Assembly (NCBI RefSeq): GCF_017355835.1
Contig: NZ_JAFEWF010000003.1
Location: 248,001 to 312,000, forward strand
Reading direction: 5' to 3'
DNA length: 64,000 bases
Source of the DNA: Desertivirga brevis
GTDB taxonomy: Bacteria; Bacteroidota; Bacteroidia; Sphingobacteriales; Sphingobacteriaceae
The notes under the pieces are model-generated. The model was not told where the DNA came from, searched no databases, and saw only the letters and a list, made by a program, of their open reading frames with translations. Within the stretch, counting starts at the first letter, position 1, and every line of letters begins with the position of its first letter. A program made the translations under genes and the position numbers. This document shows positions 36,230-45,125 of this stretch, piece by piece.

Positions 36230-38629
36230 ATGAAGATATCCTACAACTGGTTAACACAGTTCATAAATACTGAAAAAACGCCTGAGGAAATATCTCAGAT
36301 CCTTACCGCCATTGGTCTTGAGGTAGAGAGCCTGGAAAAAGTGCAAACTATCCCGGGTGGACTTGAAGGGCTTGTGGTTGGTTATGTTAAAGAATGTGGA
36401 CAACATCCTAATGCAGACCGGCTGAGAGTAACTAAAGTAGATATAGGCCTTGGACAAGACCTTGCTGTTGTTTGCGGGGCACCAAACGTAGCTGCGGGAC
36501 AAAAAGTAGTGGTAGCAACTGTTGGAACTACAGTGCATCCTACAAATGGCGATCCCTTTAAGATCAATAAATCAAAGATCAGAGGCGAGGTTTCGGAAGG
36601 AATGTTGTGTGGAGAAGATGAGGTAGGCTTGGGGAATTCTCATGCAGGTATCCTGGTATTGGATGAGAACGCTGTAGTGGGAACAGCAGTAAAAGATTAT
36701 TTTGGAGTTAAGGATGATTTTCTGTTTGAGATAGGCTTAACCCCGAATCGTGCTGATGCAGCGTCACACTTAGGTGTTGCTCGGGATCTGGCCGCTTATT
36801 TAAGAACTACGATAACCCTTCCTGAAGTGGCGGGTTTCAAACCGGATAACCTTCATAGACCTATTCCGGTAACGGTAGAAAACGATCAGGCTTGTCCCCG
36901 TTACTCCTCTTTGACTATCACTGGTGTTGAAGTAAAGGAATCGCCAGACTGGCTTAAAGATAAATTGAAGGTTATTGGTGTTCGCACCATTAATAATATC
37001 GTCGATGTAACCAACTACGTGCTTCATGAACTTGGTCAGCCCTTGCATGCCTTTGATGCGGATCATATTACAGGCGGGAAAGTAGTTGTGAAGAATTGTG
37101 CAGAAGGAACGCCTTTTACCACACTTGATGAGGTTGAGCGGAAGCTTTCATTAGAAGATCTGATGATCTGCAATGCTGAAGAACCAATGTGTATTGCAGG
37201 TGTATTTGGCGGAACTAAATCGGGAGTGACCGAAAGTACAACATCTGTATTCCTTGAAAGCGCTTATTTTAATTCTGTTTCGGTTCGTAAAACAGCGAAG
37301 AGACACGGTTTGAAAACGGATGCTTCCTTCCGTTTTGAAAGAGGAACAGATCCGGAGATCACCGTGTTTGCATTAAAAAGGGCTGCGTTGTTGATCAAAG
37401 AAGTAGCAGGAGGCGAAATCTCTTCAGAGATCGCTGATTTCTATCCGGCTCCTATTGCTCCTTTTAAAGTTTCTATCGCCTACTCGAACGTTAAACGTCT
37501 TATCGGCGCTGAAATCCCCGTTGGAACCATTAGAGATATTGTAAAGGCTTTAGGTATTGAACTGTTAGGCGAAACCTCGGAAGGACTGGAACTTCAGGTT
37601 CCAACCTACAAGGTAGATGTTACACGCGAGGTAGACGTGATCGAGGAGATACTTCGGATCTATGGATACAACAACATTGCTATTCCAACTCAAATCCGTG
37701 CCTCCCTGAATTATGCCGTTAAACCGGATAAAGAAGTGGTGATGAATCAGGTGGCCGATATGCTTTCGGCAAATGGTTACTCTGAAATTTTGTCGAACAG
37801 TTTAACAAAGTCTGCCTACACCGAAAATGAGGCTACAGCTGTTAAAATATTGAATCCACTAAGTGGTGATTTGGATACTATGCGTCAGAGTATGCTATAC
37901 TCAGGTTTGGAAGCTATTGCCTATAACCAAAACAGGAAAAACGCGGATCTGAAGTTATACGAGTTTGGAAAGGTTTACTCTACTTCAGAAACCGGGTTTA
38001 TTGAAAGCTCAAGGCTTGCGGTATTCTTAAGCGGCGCGAAACAGTCTCAGCAATGGAATCACGATAAAAAACAGAGTTCTTTCTATAATCTGAAAGCTGC
38101 TGTTGATGCTATCGTTAAGCGTTTAAATATACCAGGCTTGTCTCAGGAGGATTTTGAGAACACCCATTTCCAGCAGGCGATTCAATATAAAAAAGGATCT
38201 AAAACCCTCGTTTATTTCGGTGCTGTTGCAAAGAGTATACTGAAGAAGCTAGATATAGATAAAGATGTTTTCTATGCTGATTTTGATTGGGATGAAGTTT
38301 TAAAAGCAATTCGCAAAAACAAAATCGTTTATCAGGAAGTTGCCAAGATCCCGGCAGTAAGGCGAGATCTGTCGATGTTGATCGACCAGAATATAACATT
38401 TAATCAATTGAAGCAGCTTGCGCAGAAGACGGAAAGAGGGTTGTTGAAAGAAGTGAATGTTTTTGATGTGTACGAGGGTGATAAACTACCGGCAGGCAAA
38501 AAATCGTATGCTTTGAGCTTTTTGCTTCAAGATGAAGAGAAAACGCTAACTGACAAGCAGATCGATGCAGTAATGAGTAAATTAATCAGTAATTTCGAAA
38601 AGGAACTCGGAGCGGAGGTTAGAAAATGA
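36230..38629 (+). CDS. pheT: Phenylalanyl-tRNA synthetase beta subunit
   Basis: The large chain of the alpha2-beta2 PheRS. The 799-aa protein has the N-terminal tRNA-binding (EMAP/OB) domain (VVGYVKECGQHPNADRLRVTKVDIG), the B3/4 editing domain, B5 domain and catalytic-like core (ALKRAALLIKEVAGGEI; TYKVDVTREVDVIEEILRIYGYNNI), and a C-terminal anticodon-binding (FDX-ACB) fold. Length and domains are complete. pheS is not in the window, so the two subunits are encoded apart. Confidence 0.97.
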   Translation: MKISYNWLTQFINTEKTPEEISQILTAIGLEVESLEKVQTIPGGLEGLVVGYVKECGQHPNADRLRVTKVDIGLGQDLAVVCGAPNVAAGQKVVVATVGTTVHPTNGDPFKINKSKIRGEVSEGMLCGEDEVGLGNSHAGILVLDENAVVGTAVKDYFGVKDDFLFEIGLTPNRADAASHLGVARDLAAYLRTTITLPEVAGFKPDNLHRPIPVTVENDQACPRYSSLTITGVEVKESPDWLKDKLKVIGVRTINNIVDVTNYVLHELGQPLHAFDADHITGGKVVVKNCAEGTPFTTLDEVERKLSLEDLMICNAEEPMCIAGVFGGTKSGVTESTTSVFLESAYFNSVSVRKTAKRHGLKTDASFRFERGTDPEITVFALKRAALLIKEVAGGEISSEIADFYPAPIAPFKVSIAYSNVKRLIGAEIPVGTIRDIVKALGIELLGETSEGLELQVPTYKVDVTREVDVIEEILRIYGYNNIAIPTQIRASLNYAVKPDKEVVMNQVADMLSANGYSEILSNSLTKSAYTENEATAVKILNPLSGDLDTMRQSMLYSGLEAIAYNQNRKNADLKLYEFGKVYSTSETGFIESSRLAVFLSGAKQSQQWNHDKKQSSFYNLKAAVDAIVKRLNIPGLSQEDFENTHFQQAIQYKKGSKTLVYFGAVAKSILKKLDIDKDVFYADFDWDEVLKAIRKNKIVYQEVAKIPAVRRDLSMLIDQNITFNQLKQLAQKTERGLLKEVNVFDVYEGDKLPAGKKSYALSFLLQDEEKTLTDKQIDAVMSKLISNFEKELGAEVRK

Positions 38630-38633
38630 CAGA

Positions 38634-38700
38634 AGGAGAGATTGAGAGAATGATAGAATAATTCATTCATTCAATCCTTTATTCATTCAATCATTAAAAA
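38634..38700 (+). repeat. ATTCATTCAATC direct repeats upstream of the zapB-like gene
   Basis: The spacer between pheT and the 102-aa gene contains ATTCATTCATTCAATC and then ATTCATTCAATCATT, with GATTGA/AATGA in the reverse sense just upstream. A weak stem can form. Likely simple sequence, no known function. Confidence 0.4.
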
Positions 38701-38702
38701 AA

Positions 38703-39011
38703 ATGGCTGTAACGGATCAGTTAAATAACGTACTTGATAAGACACAACGACTGATAGCATTGTGCGACTCTCTAAAAGAAGAGAATGATTTGCTTCGGCT
38801 TGAGAATCAGTCGCTACAGGTTGCATTAGAGGCTGGGAAGTCGAAGGTTGCCGACCTGGAAGAGAAAGCAAGGGCGTTGAAATTAGCTCGTTCTTTAGAG
38901 GAAATCGCGGTTGCTAAGCAGGGCACTAATGAAAAAGCTCTTGACATAAAGCAAAAAATTAGCGAATTTGTGCGGGAAATTGATAAGTGCATAGTATTAC
39001 TGAAAAAGTAA
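38703..39011 (+). CDS. Coiled-coil protein, ZapB-like
   Basis: A 102-aa soluble protein predicted to be one long coiled coil: heptad pattern from about residue 4 to 70 (LDKTQRLIALCDSLKEENDLLRLENQSLQVAL). Such small coiled coils lie directly upstream of zapA in Bacteroidota and resemble the ZapB division factor. It is 26 nt before zapA on the same strand, so the two are likely cotranscribed and may act together at the Z ring. The functional link is inferred from position and shape. Confidence 0.75.
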   Translation: MAVTDQLNNVLDKTQRLIALCDSLKEENDLLRLENQSLQVALEAGKSKVADLEEKARALKLARSLEEIAVAKQGTNEKALDIKQKISEFVREIDKCIVLLKK

Positions 39012-39037
39012 TACATTTGTGAAACTAAAGCTCAATA

Positions 39038-39328
39038 ATGGGAGAAATCTCAATAAAAATAAATATTGCTGACCGTATCTACCCCTTAAAGGTTGATATG
39101 GAAGAGGAAGAGGTGATAAGGAGGGCAGCTAAACTGATTAATGACCGGATCAAGGAGTATCAGGAAAATTATGAGGTGAGGGATAAGCAAGATCTGCTTG
39201 CTATGAGTGTATTGCATTATGCCACTGCTGCACTAACAGCAGAGAAGAAAATGGTAGAAGACGATACCCATGTAGCGGATAAAGTTTACCAATTAGACCG
39301 AATGCTTGACGATTTCTTTAAGAAGTAA
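39038..39328 (+). CDS. zapA: Cell division protein ZapA
   Basis: The 96-aa protein has the ZapA N-terminal fold (ISIKINIADRIYPLKVDMEEEEVIRRAAKLINDRIKEYQ) and a C-terminal helix. ZapA cross-links FtsZ filaments at the division site. It follows the ZapB-like gene by 26 nt. Downstream lies the candidate 6S RNA, the same neighbour as in Proteobacteria. Confidence 0.93.
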   Translation: MGEISIKINIADRIYPLKVDMEEEEVIRRAAKLINDRIKEYQENYEVRDKQDLLAMSVLHYATAALTAEKKMVEDDTHVADKVYQLDRMLDDFFKK

Positions 39329-39368
39329 TATACGTTCTTTTAAATATACATAAGAGCACTAAAGATTT

Positions 39369-39543
39369 AACCGCAGTTAAATTTTCAGGTTTCACTATTT
39401 TATAAAACTTAACGCTTCTATATCAGCAGAGTTAAAAAAATGCAAATCATCTGGCTTCGTCCACCTGATTATGATTAATACTCTAAACTTGTTTGCTGAA
39501 GTTTTAAAATACTGGGATCTGGATTTTTGACTGCGGTTTTTTT
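39369..39543 (+). ncRNA. ssrS: Candidate 6S RNA
   Basis: In the 350-bp gap between zapA and rny a single rod-like structure of about 175 nt can be drawn. The closing stem is 9 bp, perfect (39369-39377 with 39530-39538), and is followed by seven Ts that act as terminator. Then come 39381-39388 with 39519-39526 (partial), and a 13-bp stem 39396-39410 with 39499-39511 (two-base bulge). Next are 39424-39428 with 39494-39498, 39429-39432 with 39480-39483, and an apical hairpin with a CTTCG-containing loop near 39455-39459. The unpaired 39411-39423 makes a one-sided central bubble, as in 6S RNA, which binds RNA polymerase. In E. coli ssrS lies next to zapA too. The identity is inferred from structure and context, not from a covariance-model hit. 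Confidence 0.7.
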
Positions 39544-39678
39544 ATGAATACTCGCTTGTGAATACTAATTCATACGCGTTCTTTGAATATGAATTGTTTT
39601 TATAGCCATTAAGAAGCTGCGAATCTTACTATAGTATTGTGTTTGCAGGAGCTCATGGCAATTTTTTTATAAATATAT
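39544..39678 (+). promoter_or_regulatory. Promoter/leader region of rny
   Basis: 135 nt between the 6S candidate terminator and the rny ATG. A weak TGTGTTTGC box (39639-39646 region) is the only promoter-like element. No other feature seen. Confidence 0.35.
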
Positions 39679-41232
39679 ATGGAGGTAGTATTATACATTT
39701 TTGTTGGACTGGTTATCGGGGTACTGATAGGAAGGTATCTCTTACAAAAGCTGCTAAAGAACCAGGAGATTGCAGCTCAGAATAAGGTAAAGAAGATTTT
39801 AAAAGACGCTGAAAATAATGCTGAGATCTTAAAGAAGAATAAGCTTCTTGAAGCGAAGGAAAAGTTCCTTCAAATGAAGGCTGAGCATGAGCAGGAGGTA
39901 AGTGCGAAAAACAACACACTCAACCAACGTGAGAATTCTATTAAACAGAAGGAGCAATCTTTGAATCAGCGCCTGGAGAATGTTAACCGTAAGGAGCAGG
40001 AGCTGGATAATCAGAAAAAGAACCTAGAGAAGCAGCTTGACCTTACTCAAAAGAAACAGGACGAGATCGAGCATTTGAAGAATCAGCATATCCAGCAATT
40101 GGAGACCATCGCGGGTTTGTCTGCCGAGGAGGCGAAAAATCAGCTTGTTGATTCCTTAAGGGAGGAGGCAAGAAGTAAAGCCATGATGCAGATTAAGGAT
40201 ATTGTGGATGAGGCTAAGCTTACAGCTACTAAAGAAGCTAAGAAAGTTGTTATTCAAACTATCCAGCGTACAGCCACTGAGTCTGCTATCGAAAACACTG
40301 TTTCTATTTTTAACATAGAGAACGACGAGATTAAAGGACGCGTGATCGGTCGCGAAGGACGTAATATCCGTGCTCTTGAAGCTGCTACAGGCGTTGAAAT
40401 CATTGTTGATGATACTCCGGAGGCTATTATCTTATCTGGTTTCGATCCCGTTAGGCGTGAAATTGCCCGTTTAGCGTTGCATCGTTTGGTTACAGATGGT
40501 CGTATTCACCCTGCTCGTATCGAAGAAGTGGTTGCTAAAACCAAGAAACAGATCGAGGAAGAGATCGTTGAGATTGGTGAGCGTACAGTTATTGACCTTG
40601 GTATTCACGGTTTGCATCCTGAGCTTATCCGTATGGTGGGACGTATGCGTTACCGCTCATCTTATGGCCAGAACCTGTTACAACACTCTCGTGAGGTAGC
40701 TAATTTCTGTGCTGTAATGGCTTCTGAACTGGGCTTGAACGTTAAGCTTGCTAAGCGTGCCGGTCTGTTACATGATATTGGTAAAGTTCCTGATGATAAC
40801 CCGGAACTTCCTCACGCTATCCTGGGTATGCAGCTAGCTGAGAAATACAAAGAGCATCCAGAGGTATGTAACGCTATTGGTGCTCACCACGACGAGATCG
40901 AGATGACCTCAATGATCTCTCCAATCGTTCAGGCCTGTGATGCTATTTCTGGTGCACGACCTGGTGCTCGTAGGGAAGTTGTTGAGAGTTATATTAAGCG
41001 TTTAAAAGAGCTCGAAGAGTTAGCGCTGTCTTATCCTGGAGTTGAGAAAACTTTCGCCATCCAGGCAGGTCGGGAGCTACGTGTGGTAGTTGAGAGTGAA
41101 CGCGTTTCAGATGCACAGGCAGAGATCCTGGCGGCAGATATTTCAAACCGTATCCAAACAGAGATGACTTATCCCGGACAGATCAAAGTGACTGTGATCC
41201 GTGAAACAAGATCTGTTTCTTACGCTAAATAA
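39679..41232 (+). CDS. rny: Ribonuclease Y
   Basis: RNase Y is the membrane-bound endoribonuclease that starts mRNA decay. The 517-aa protein has an N-terminal TM segment ([20 protein letters not shown]), a long coiled coil (about 25-180), a KH domain ([44 protein letters not shown]) and an HD phosphohydrolase domain with HSREV and the metal-binding HD in [12 protein letters not shown]. All parts are complete. It follows the candidate 6S RNA. Confidence 0.97.
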   Translation: MEVVLYIFVGLVIGVLIGRYLLQKLLKNQEIAAQNKVKKILKDAENNAEILKKNKLLEAKEKFLQMKAEHEQEVSAKNNTLNQRENSIKQKEQSLNQRLENVNRKEQELDNQKKNLEKQLDLTQKKQDEIEHLKNQHIQQLETIAGLSAEEAKNQLVDSLREEARSKAMMQIKDIVDEAKLTATKEAKKVVIQTIQRTATESAIENTVSIFNIENDEIKGRVIGREGRNIRALEAATGVEIIVDDTPEAIILSGFDPVRREIARLALHRLVTDGRIHPARIEEVVAKTKKQIEEEIVEIGERTVIDLGIHGLHPELIRMVGRMRYRSSYGQNLLQHSREVANFCAVMASELGLNVKLAKRAGLLHDIGKVPDDNPELPHAILGMQLAEKYKEHPEVCNAIGAHHDEIEMTSMISPIVQACDAISGARPGARREVVESYIKRLKELEELALSYPGVEKTFAIQAGRELRVVVESERVSDAQAEILAADISNRIQTEMTYPGQIKVTVIRETRSVSYAK

Positions 41233-41283
41233 GAACTATTCTATTCATCCCTCTCCAACTGGAGAGGGAATTTTTTTTTTCTA

Positions 41284-41769
41284 ATGGCCAAGAAAGAACT
41301 TCGTCCCATTGATAAAGTTATCAGCGAGTATCCCGCTAATTCGTCTAATGCCAATCCTATACTACAATACTTCGCAATCCCTTTAGTGCTATTTGGGCTG
41401 CTAGGCTTGATCTGGTCAATTCCATTTCCGCAACTTGGATTTTTAGGCAAGTTCAATGGCTTTGTTAACTGGGCATCTTTTGTGATTGCATTTAGCATTT
41501 ACTATTACTATCGTCTTTCTCCTGTTATATCTTATGGTGTATTGCTATTAGTGTTTGCATTTTCAGCGGGAATAGTAGGGCTGGAGAAAGTGCAGAACAA
41601 CGGTGGTCCCGCTATGGGAAGTGTTTGCCTGGTAGTTTTTATGTTTGGCATAGCAATGCAGTATTTCGCTTCGGGAAAGGAAGGCTCGGCTTTAAGTCCC
41701 AGAAACATTCTAGTTTCGCCTGTCTGGTTAATATACTCGATTTTCAAAAAGACAGGTTTAAAGCTCTGA
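41284..41769 (+). CDS. DUF962/Mpo1-like membrane protein (divergent)
   Basis: A 161-aa protein with about four hydrophobic segments. Its start (PIDKVISEYPANSSNANPILQYFAIPLVLFGLLGLI) and its C-terminus (NILVSPVWLIYSIFKK) resemble the DUF962 family, of which yeast Mpo1 is an Fe(II) dioxygenase of 2-hydroxy fatty acids. The histidines expected near the N-terminal Asn-Pro motif are missing here (NANPILQYF in place of HPxN...IH). It may therefore be an inactive or altered member. The family call is a cautious one. It lies 51 nt after rny and 50 nt before another small membrane gene. Confidence 0.5.
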   Translation: MAKKELRPIDKVISEYPANSSNANPILQYFAIPLVLFGLLGLIWSIPFPQLGFLGKFNGFVNWASFVIAFSIYYYYRLSPVISYGVLLLVFAFSAGIVGLEKVQNNGGPAMGSVCLVVFMFGIAMQYFASGKEGSALSPRNILVSPVWLIYSIFKKTGLKL

Positions 41770-41819
41770 TTCTCAAAGCATGGCAACGTATTTGATACTA
41801 TATAGTAAAATACATTGCT

Positions 41820-42065
41820 ATGGAAAACACGAAATATATTGTCCCGGCTATAATTTCAGCTATTATCCCGGGCGTAGGACAGATTGTGAAGGGTGAGTTC
41901 GTGAAGGGCCTCCTTATTATAATAGTAGGTGGTACTCTGGGTTTCCTTTTTGCCTGGACATTTATAGTACCAATATTGATTTGGGCATGGAATGTATATG
42001 ATGCCTTTACCTCAGATAGTGAACGTTCAGTCGTTAACGATAAAGGCAGAAGGGTAGGGGTTTAA
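41820..42065 (+). CDS. Small TM2-like membrane protein
   Basis: An 81-aa protein with two hydrophobic segments joined by a short turn. The first holds IIPGVGQIVKGEFVKGLLI, a GxGQ-type motif seen in TM2-like/DUF5683-like short membrane proteins; the second ends at IPILIWAWNVYDAF. The C-terminus is charged. It ends inside a terminator hairpin, so it closes the transcript from rny or from the preceding gene. Confidence 0.7.
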   Translation: MENTKYIVPAIISAIIPGVGQIVKGEFVKGLLIIIVGGTLGFLFAWTFIVPILIWAWNVYDAFTSDSERSVVNDKGRRVGV

Positions 42066-42082
42066 AAACCTACCCTTTTTTG
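42050..42082 (+). terminator. Terminator overlapping a stop codon
   Basis: Stem AAGGGTAGG (42050-42058) with 42069-42077, TTT/AAA closing the inner part, followed by TTTT. The TAA stop (42063-42065) lies in the loop. Confidence 0.8.
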
Positions 42083-42119
42083 GTTGTTAATATTAGCTTA
42101 ACAAAAGTCTGACCTTTCC

Positions 42120-42152
42120 TTAATTAACACCTAACATACCCCTAACATTGCC
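42120..42152 (+). promoter_or_regulatory. 11-bp direct-repeat array (PhoB-box-like) at a TonB-receptor promoter
   Basis: Two exact copies of CTAACAT start at 42131 and 42142, an 11-bp period (7-bp core plus 4-bp spacer). A third weaker unit TTAATTA starts at 42120. The last unit ends about 5 bp before the -7 box at 42157. Core length, spacer and position over the -33 region are those of PhoB-type operators (CTGTCAT-N4-CTGTCAT in E. coli), but the core sequence differs. Confidence 0.5.
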
Positions 42153-42156
42153 ATAA

Positions 42157-42165
42157 TACTTTTGC
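42157..42165 (+). promoter_or_regulatory. Predicted promoter of the TonB receptor at 42186 (-7 box)
   Basis: TACTTTTGC, exact -7 consensus, 21 nt before the GTG start. No -33 TTG at the normal distance; that place is taken by the direct repeats. Confidence 0.6.
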
Positions 42166-42185
42166 AGTAAATAAATATAGCAAAA

Positions 42186-45044
42186 GTGAAAAATAATCTA
42201 ATTTTCAGAATCTTAACCCTTGCTCTCTTTTTGGGGTTAATTACTCTTGAAACTTTCGCCCAGGGTACTGGAAAGATTGTTGGTAAAGTTACCGACAAGA
42301 AAACCGGCGAAACCCTGATCGGCCTCAACGTTAAAATAGTCGGCCAAACTAAAGGGGCATCTACAGACGTAGAAGGTCGCTATGTAATTTCTGGCCTGGC
42401 CGCTGGCAAATATTCAGTTCAGTTTAGTTATGTGGGATACGCTACTAAGACCATTTCTGATGTAGCTGTGTCTGCGGGAGTTGTAACGACATTAAATACT
42501 CTTATGGAAGAGGGGGGGAGTAATCAGCTAAAAGCCGTTGTGGTGACTGTTACAGCAAAGCAGGAGTCTGTGAGTGGATTATATGCGCAACAAAAAAATA
42601 GTGCAGTAATTTCTGATGGGATGTCTGCAGATGTTATCAAAAAATCTCCAGATAGGAATACTGGAGAAGTATTAAAAAGGGTAAGTGGTGCAAGTGTTCA
42701 GGATAACAGGTTTATTATTGTTCGAGGATTAAGTGACCGTTATAATTCAGCAATGATTAACAATACTCCACTACCTAGTTCTGAACCTGACAGAAAGACT
42801 TTTTCTTTCGATGCAATCCCTTCAAACTTGATTGATAATGTTATCATAAGCAAGACTGCTACCCCAGATCTTCCTGGCGACTTTTCTGGAGGAGCGGTTC
42901 AAGTAAAGACAAAGGACTTCCCAGACAATAAAACTCTTACTGTTAATTATGGAGTCGGTTATAATTCTATATCTACTTTCCAGCCATTTTACGGTAGACA
43001 AAGGTCCGTTTTGGAAAGTTTTGGATTTGCTAGTAGTAGTCGTAATTTGCCTTCTGGTTTTCCTCAATCTCTTGAAAGATACACAAACCTTCCTGCTGCA
43101 ACGAAAGCTTCCCTTAGTAACCAATTTAATAATACCTGGGGCGTTGGAGACCAAGGCACTGCAATTCCAACTCAAAACCTCCAAGTAGTTTTCGGAAATT
43201 CTTACATTTCAAAAAATAACAATAAACTAGGTTTTATTCTCTCTACGACTTATCGAACTGGTGCTACGGTTTCCAATGAAATTCGTAATGATTACAACGA
43301 GGTGAATTGGAGTACGAGAACGAGTGCCCCTTTGTTTGAATATAGTGACAAATACTATAATTTCTCGAGTAACCTAGGAGTTTTAGCGAATCTTGCGTAT
43401 TCTTTTAAAGGCAGTAAGCTTGCTTTAAAAACTTTATACAATAAATCATTCGAAGATAGTTATTTAAATAGATACGGTGCTTACGATAATAGAACCGAAT
43501 TTAGAAGAGTTTCTCAGCAGGAGGCAGTTGATAAAAGCTTAATTAATACTGTTTTGGAGGGAGATCATTTGGTGTCATCCAAAAGTAAATCAAAGGTTAA
43601 TTGGAACCTTTCCTTTAGTCGTTTAACAAATGATCAACCTGATCTAAAAAGATTATTCTATTCTAAGTTAGCATCAGACATGGATAATCCATCAGTGCCA
43701 TTTACTGCTGCTGTTCCCTTAGTTGCTACAGCCTCAACCTCAGGTCGTTTTTACAGTGACTTGGGAGAAAACGTTTTAGGTGGGTCTTTTAATTATACTC
43801 TACCATTTAAACTCGCAGATGAATCTCAAGTGCTCAAAATTGGAGTTTTAAAGCAGTTTAAGGATAGAGAAGTTAACGCTCGGGTTTTGGGTTATATAAA
43901 CAATTCTTCTGATCAAAGTCTCCTTACTCTTCCTCAAGACGAATTGTTTTCGTCTAGAAATATAGGACCTGATAAGTTTTATATTGAAGATATCACAAAT
44001 CCCGATAATCAATATACTGGAAGCGGAGATTTGAATTCAGCCTATTTTATGCTGAATAACAGTTTTAAACAAAATTTGAAAATCGCATGGGGATTGAGAG
44101 TTGAAAACTACATTGAGAAGCTGAATAGCCGAACTAATGCCGGAAAAGTACAAGTAGACAACAATTACTTGGATTTCCTCCCGTCATTGAATGCTACTTA
44201 TAGTTTAAATGATAAAACTAACGTACGTCTTAGTTATTCTAACACTGTTGCAAGAGCGCAATTTAGAGAGCTAGCACCATTTAGTTTCTATGACTTTATA
44301 ACTGGTAATGTCAAAATCGGGAATGTTAACTTGAAAAGGACCCGAATTAATAACTACGATACTCGCTTTGAGTATTATCCCAGTGCAGGACAGGTTATTT
44401 CTGTCTCAGCTTTTTATAAACGTTTAAATAATCCAATCGAAAGCATTGTTACTATTGGCTCGAGTGCAGCTAGTAAAGGTATGACTTATACTAATGCTCC
44501 TAAAGCCGATGTGTATGGCCTGGAGTTTGAGATTAGGCACAGTCTAGGCTTTATCAACGAGAATTCGAATCTGTTAAAGAATCTAACATTTAATGCTAAT
44601 ACAGCTTTTATGAAGTCTCAAGTGAACTTTGAGGATATTTTAACAGTTGAGACAAATCGTCCTCTGCAAGGGCAATCCCCTTATTTGATTAATACAGGTC
44701 TTCAATATAGCTCTGCTAAATCTGGCTGGCAAGGAAGTCTTCTCTATAATAGAATAGGTAGACGACTTTCTGTAGTTGGCTTTGGTAAAGTAGAGAATGG
44801 AATGTTTGAAGCGGACTACCCAGACATTTATGAAGCTCCTCGTAATATTCTTGATTTGCAAATTGCTAAGCGCATTTTGAGGCAAAGAGGCGAGGTGAAA
44901 TTGAACGTATCAAATATTTTTGATAGCGACAACGTGTATTACCAGGATCTTGATAAGGATAAACAGTATTCAACTGGTGATCAGTTAATAAATTCAATTC
45001 AATTCGGAAGAACGTTCTCACTATCGGTGGGATATAGCTTCTAA
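42186..45044 (+). CDS. TonB-dependent receptor paired with a beta-helix lipoprotein
   Basis: The 952-aa protein starts at a GTG (the first possible start; it gives a full signal peptide ending ETFAQ). A carboxypeptidase-regulatory-like domain follows (about 28-115, VTDKKTGETLIGLNVKIVG...). A plug domain (DGMSADVIKKSPDRNTGEVLKRVSGASVQDNRFIIVRGL) and a 22-strand-type barrel follow, ending in the aromatic YSF typical of outer-membrane proteins. Its substrate is unknown. The repeats upstream resemble a PhoB box. The downstream lipoprotein lies 81 nt away, so they likely act as a pair. The stretch 42.5-46.5 kb looks more A/T-rich than its neighbours by eye. Confidence 0.9.
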   Translation: MKNNLIFRILTLALFLGLITLETFAQGTGKIVGKVTDKKTGETLIGLNVKIVGQTKGASTDVEGRYVISGLAAGKYSVQFSYVGYATKTISDVAVSAGVVTTLNTLMEEGGSNQLKAVVVTVTAKQESVSGLYAQQKNSAVISDGMSADVIKKSPDRNTGEVLKRVSGASVQDNRFIIVRGLSDRYNSAMINNTPLPSSEPDRKTFSFDAIPSNLIDNVIISKTATPDLPGDFSGGAVQVKTKDFPDNKTLTVNYGVGYNSISTFQPFYGRQRSVLESFGFASSSRNLPSGFPQSLERYTNLPAATKASLSNQFNNTWGVGDQGTAIPTQNLQVVFGNSYISKNNNKLGFILSTTYRTGATVSNEIRNDYNEVNWSTRTSAPLFEYSDKYYNFSSNLGVLANLAYSFKGSKLALKTLYNKSFEDSYLNRYGAYDNRTEFRRVSQQEAVDKSLINTVLEGDHLVSSKSKSKVNWNLSFSRLTNDQPDLKRLFYSKLASDMDNPSVPFTAAVPLVATASTSGRFYSDLGENVLGGSFNYTLPFKLADESQVLKIGVLKQFKDREVNARVLGYINNSSDQSLLTLPQDELFSSRNIGPDKFYIEDITNPDNQYTGSGDLNSAYFMLNNSFKQNLKIAWGLRVENYIEKLNSRTNAGKVQVDNNYLDFLPSLNATYSLNDKTNVRLSYSNTVARAQFRELAPFSFYDFITGNVKIGNVNLKRTRINNYDTRFEYYPSAGQVISVSAFYKRLNNPIESIVTIGSSAASKGMTYTNAPKADVYGLEFEIRHSLGFINENSNLLKNLTFNANTAFMKSQVNFEDILTVETNRPLQGQSPYLINTGLQYSSAKSGWQGSLLYNRIGRRLSVVGFGKVENGMFEADYPDIYEAPRNILDLQIAKRILRQRGEVKLNVSNIFDSDNVYYQDLDKDKQYSTGDQLINSIQFGRTFSLSVGYSF

Positions 45045-45095
45045 TACTTAACATAAGCTTAATCTTATTTTAAAGTGCCACTAATGGCTGTTAAC

Positions 45096-45103
45096 TAGTT
45101 TTG
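45096..45103 (+). promoter_or_regulatory. Predicted -7 box for the beta-helix lipoprotein
   Basis: TAGTTTTG, exact -7 consensus, 22 nt before the ATG at 45126. A degenerate CTAATGG/TAACTAG pair lies just upstream. Confidence 0.4.
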
Positions 45104-45125
45104 TAACAAATAATTACTTAAAAAA

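Noticed and set aside
38634..38700. ATTCATTCAATC repeats as an RNA structure or regulatory array
   Set aside because: Simple sequence with weak and partly competing pairings; left as a low-confidence repeat only.
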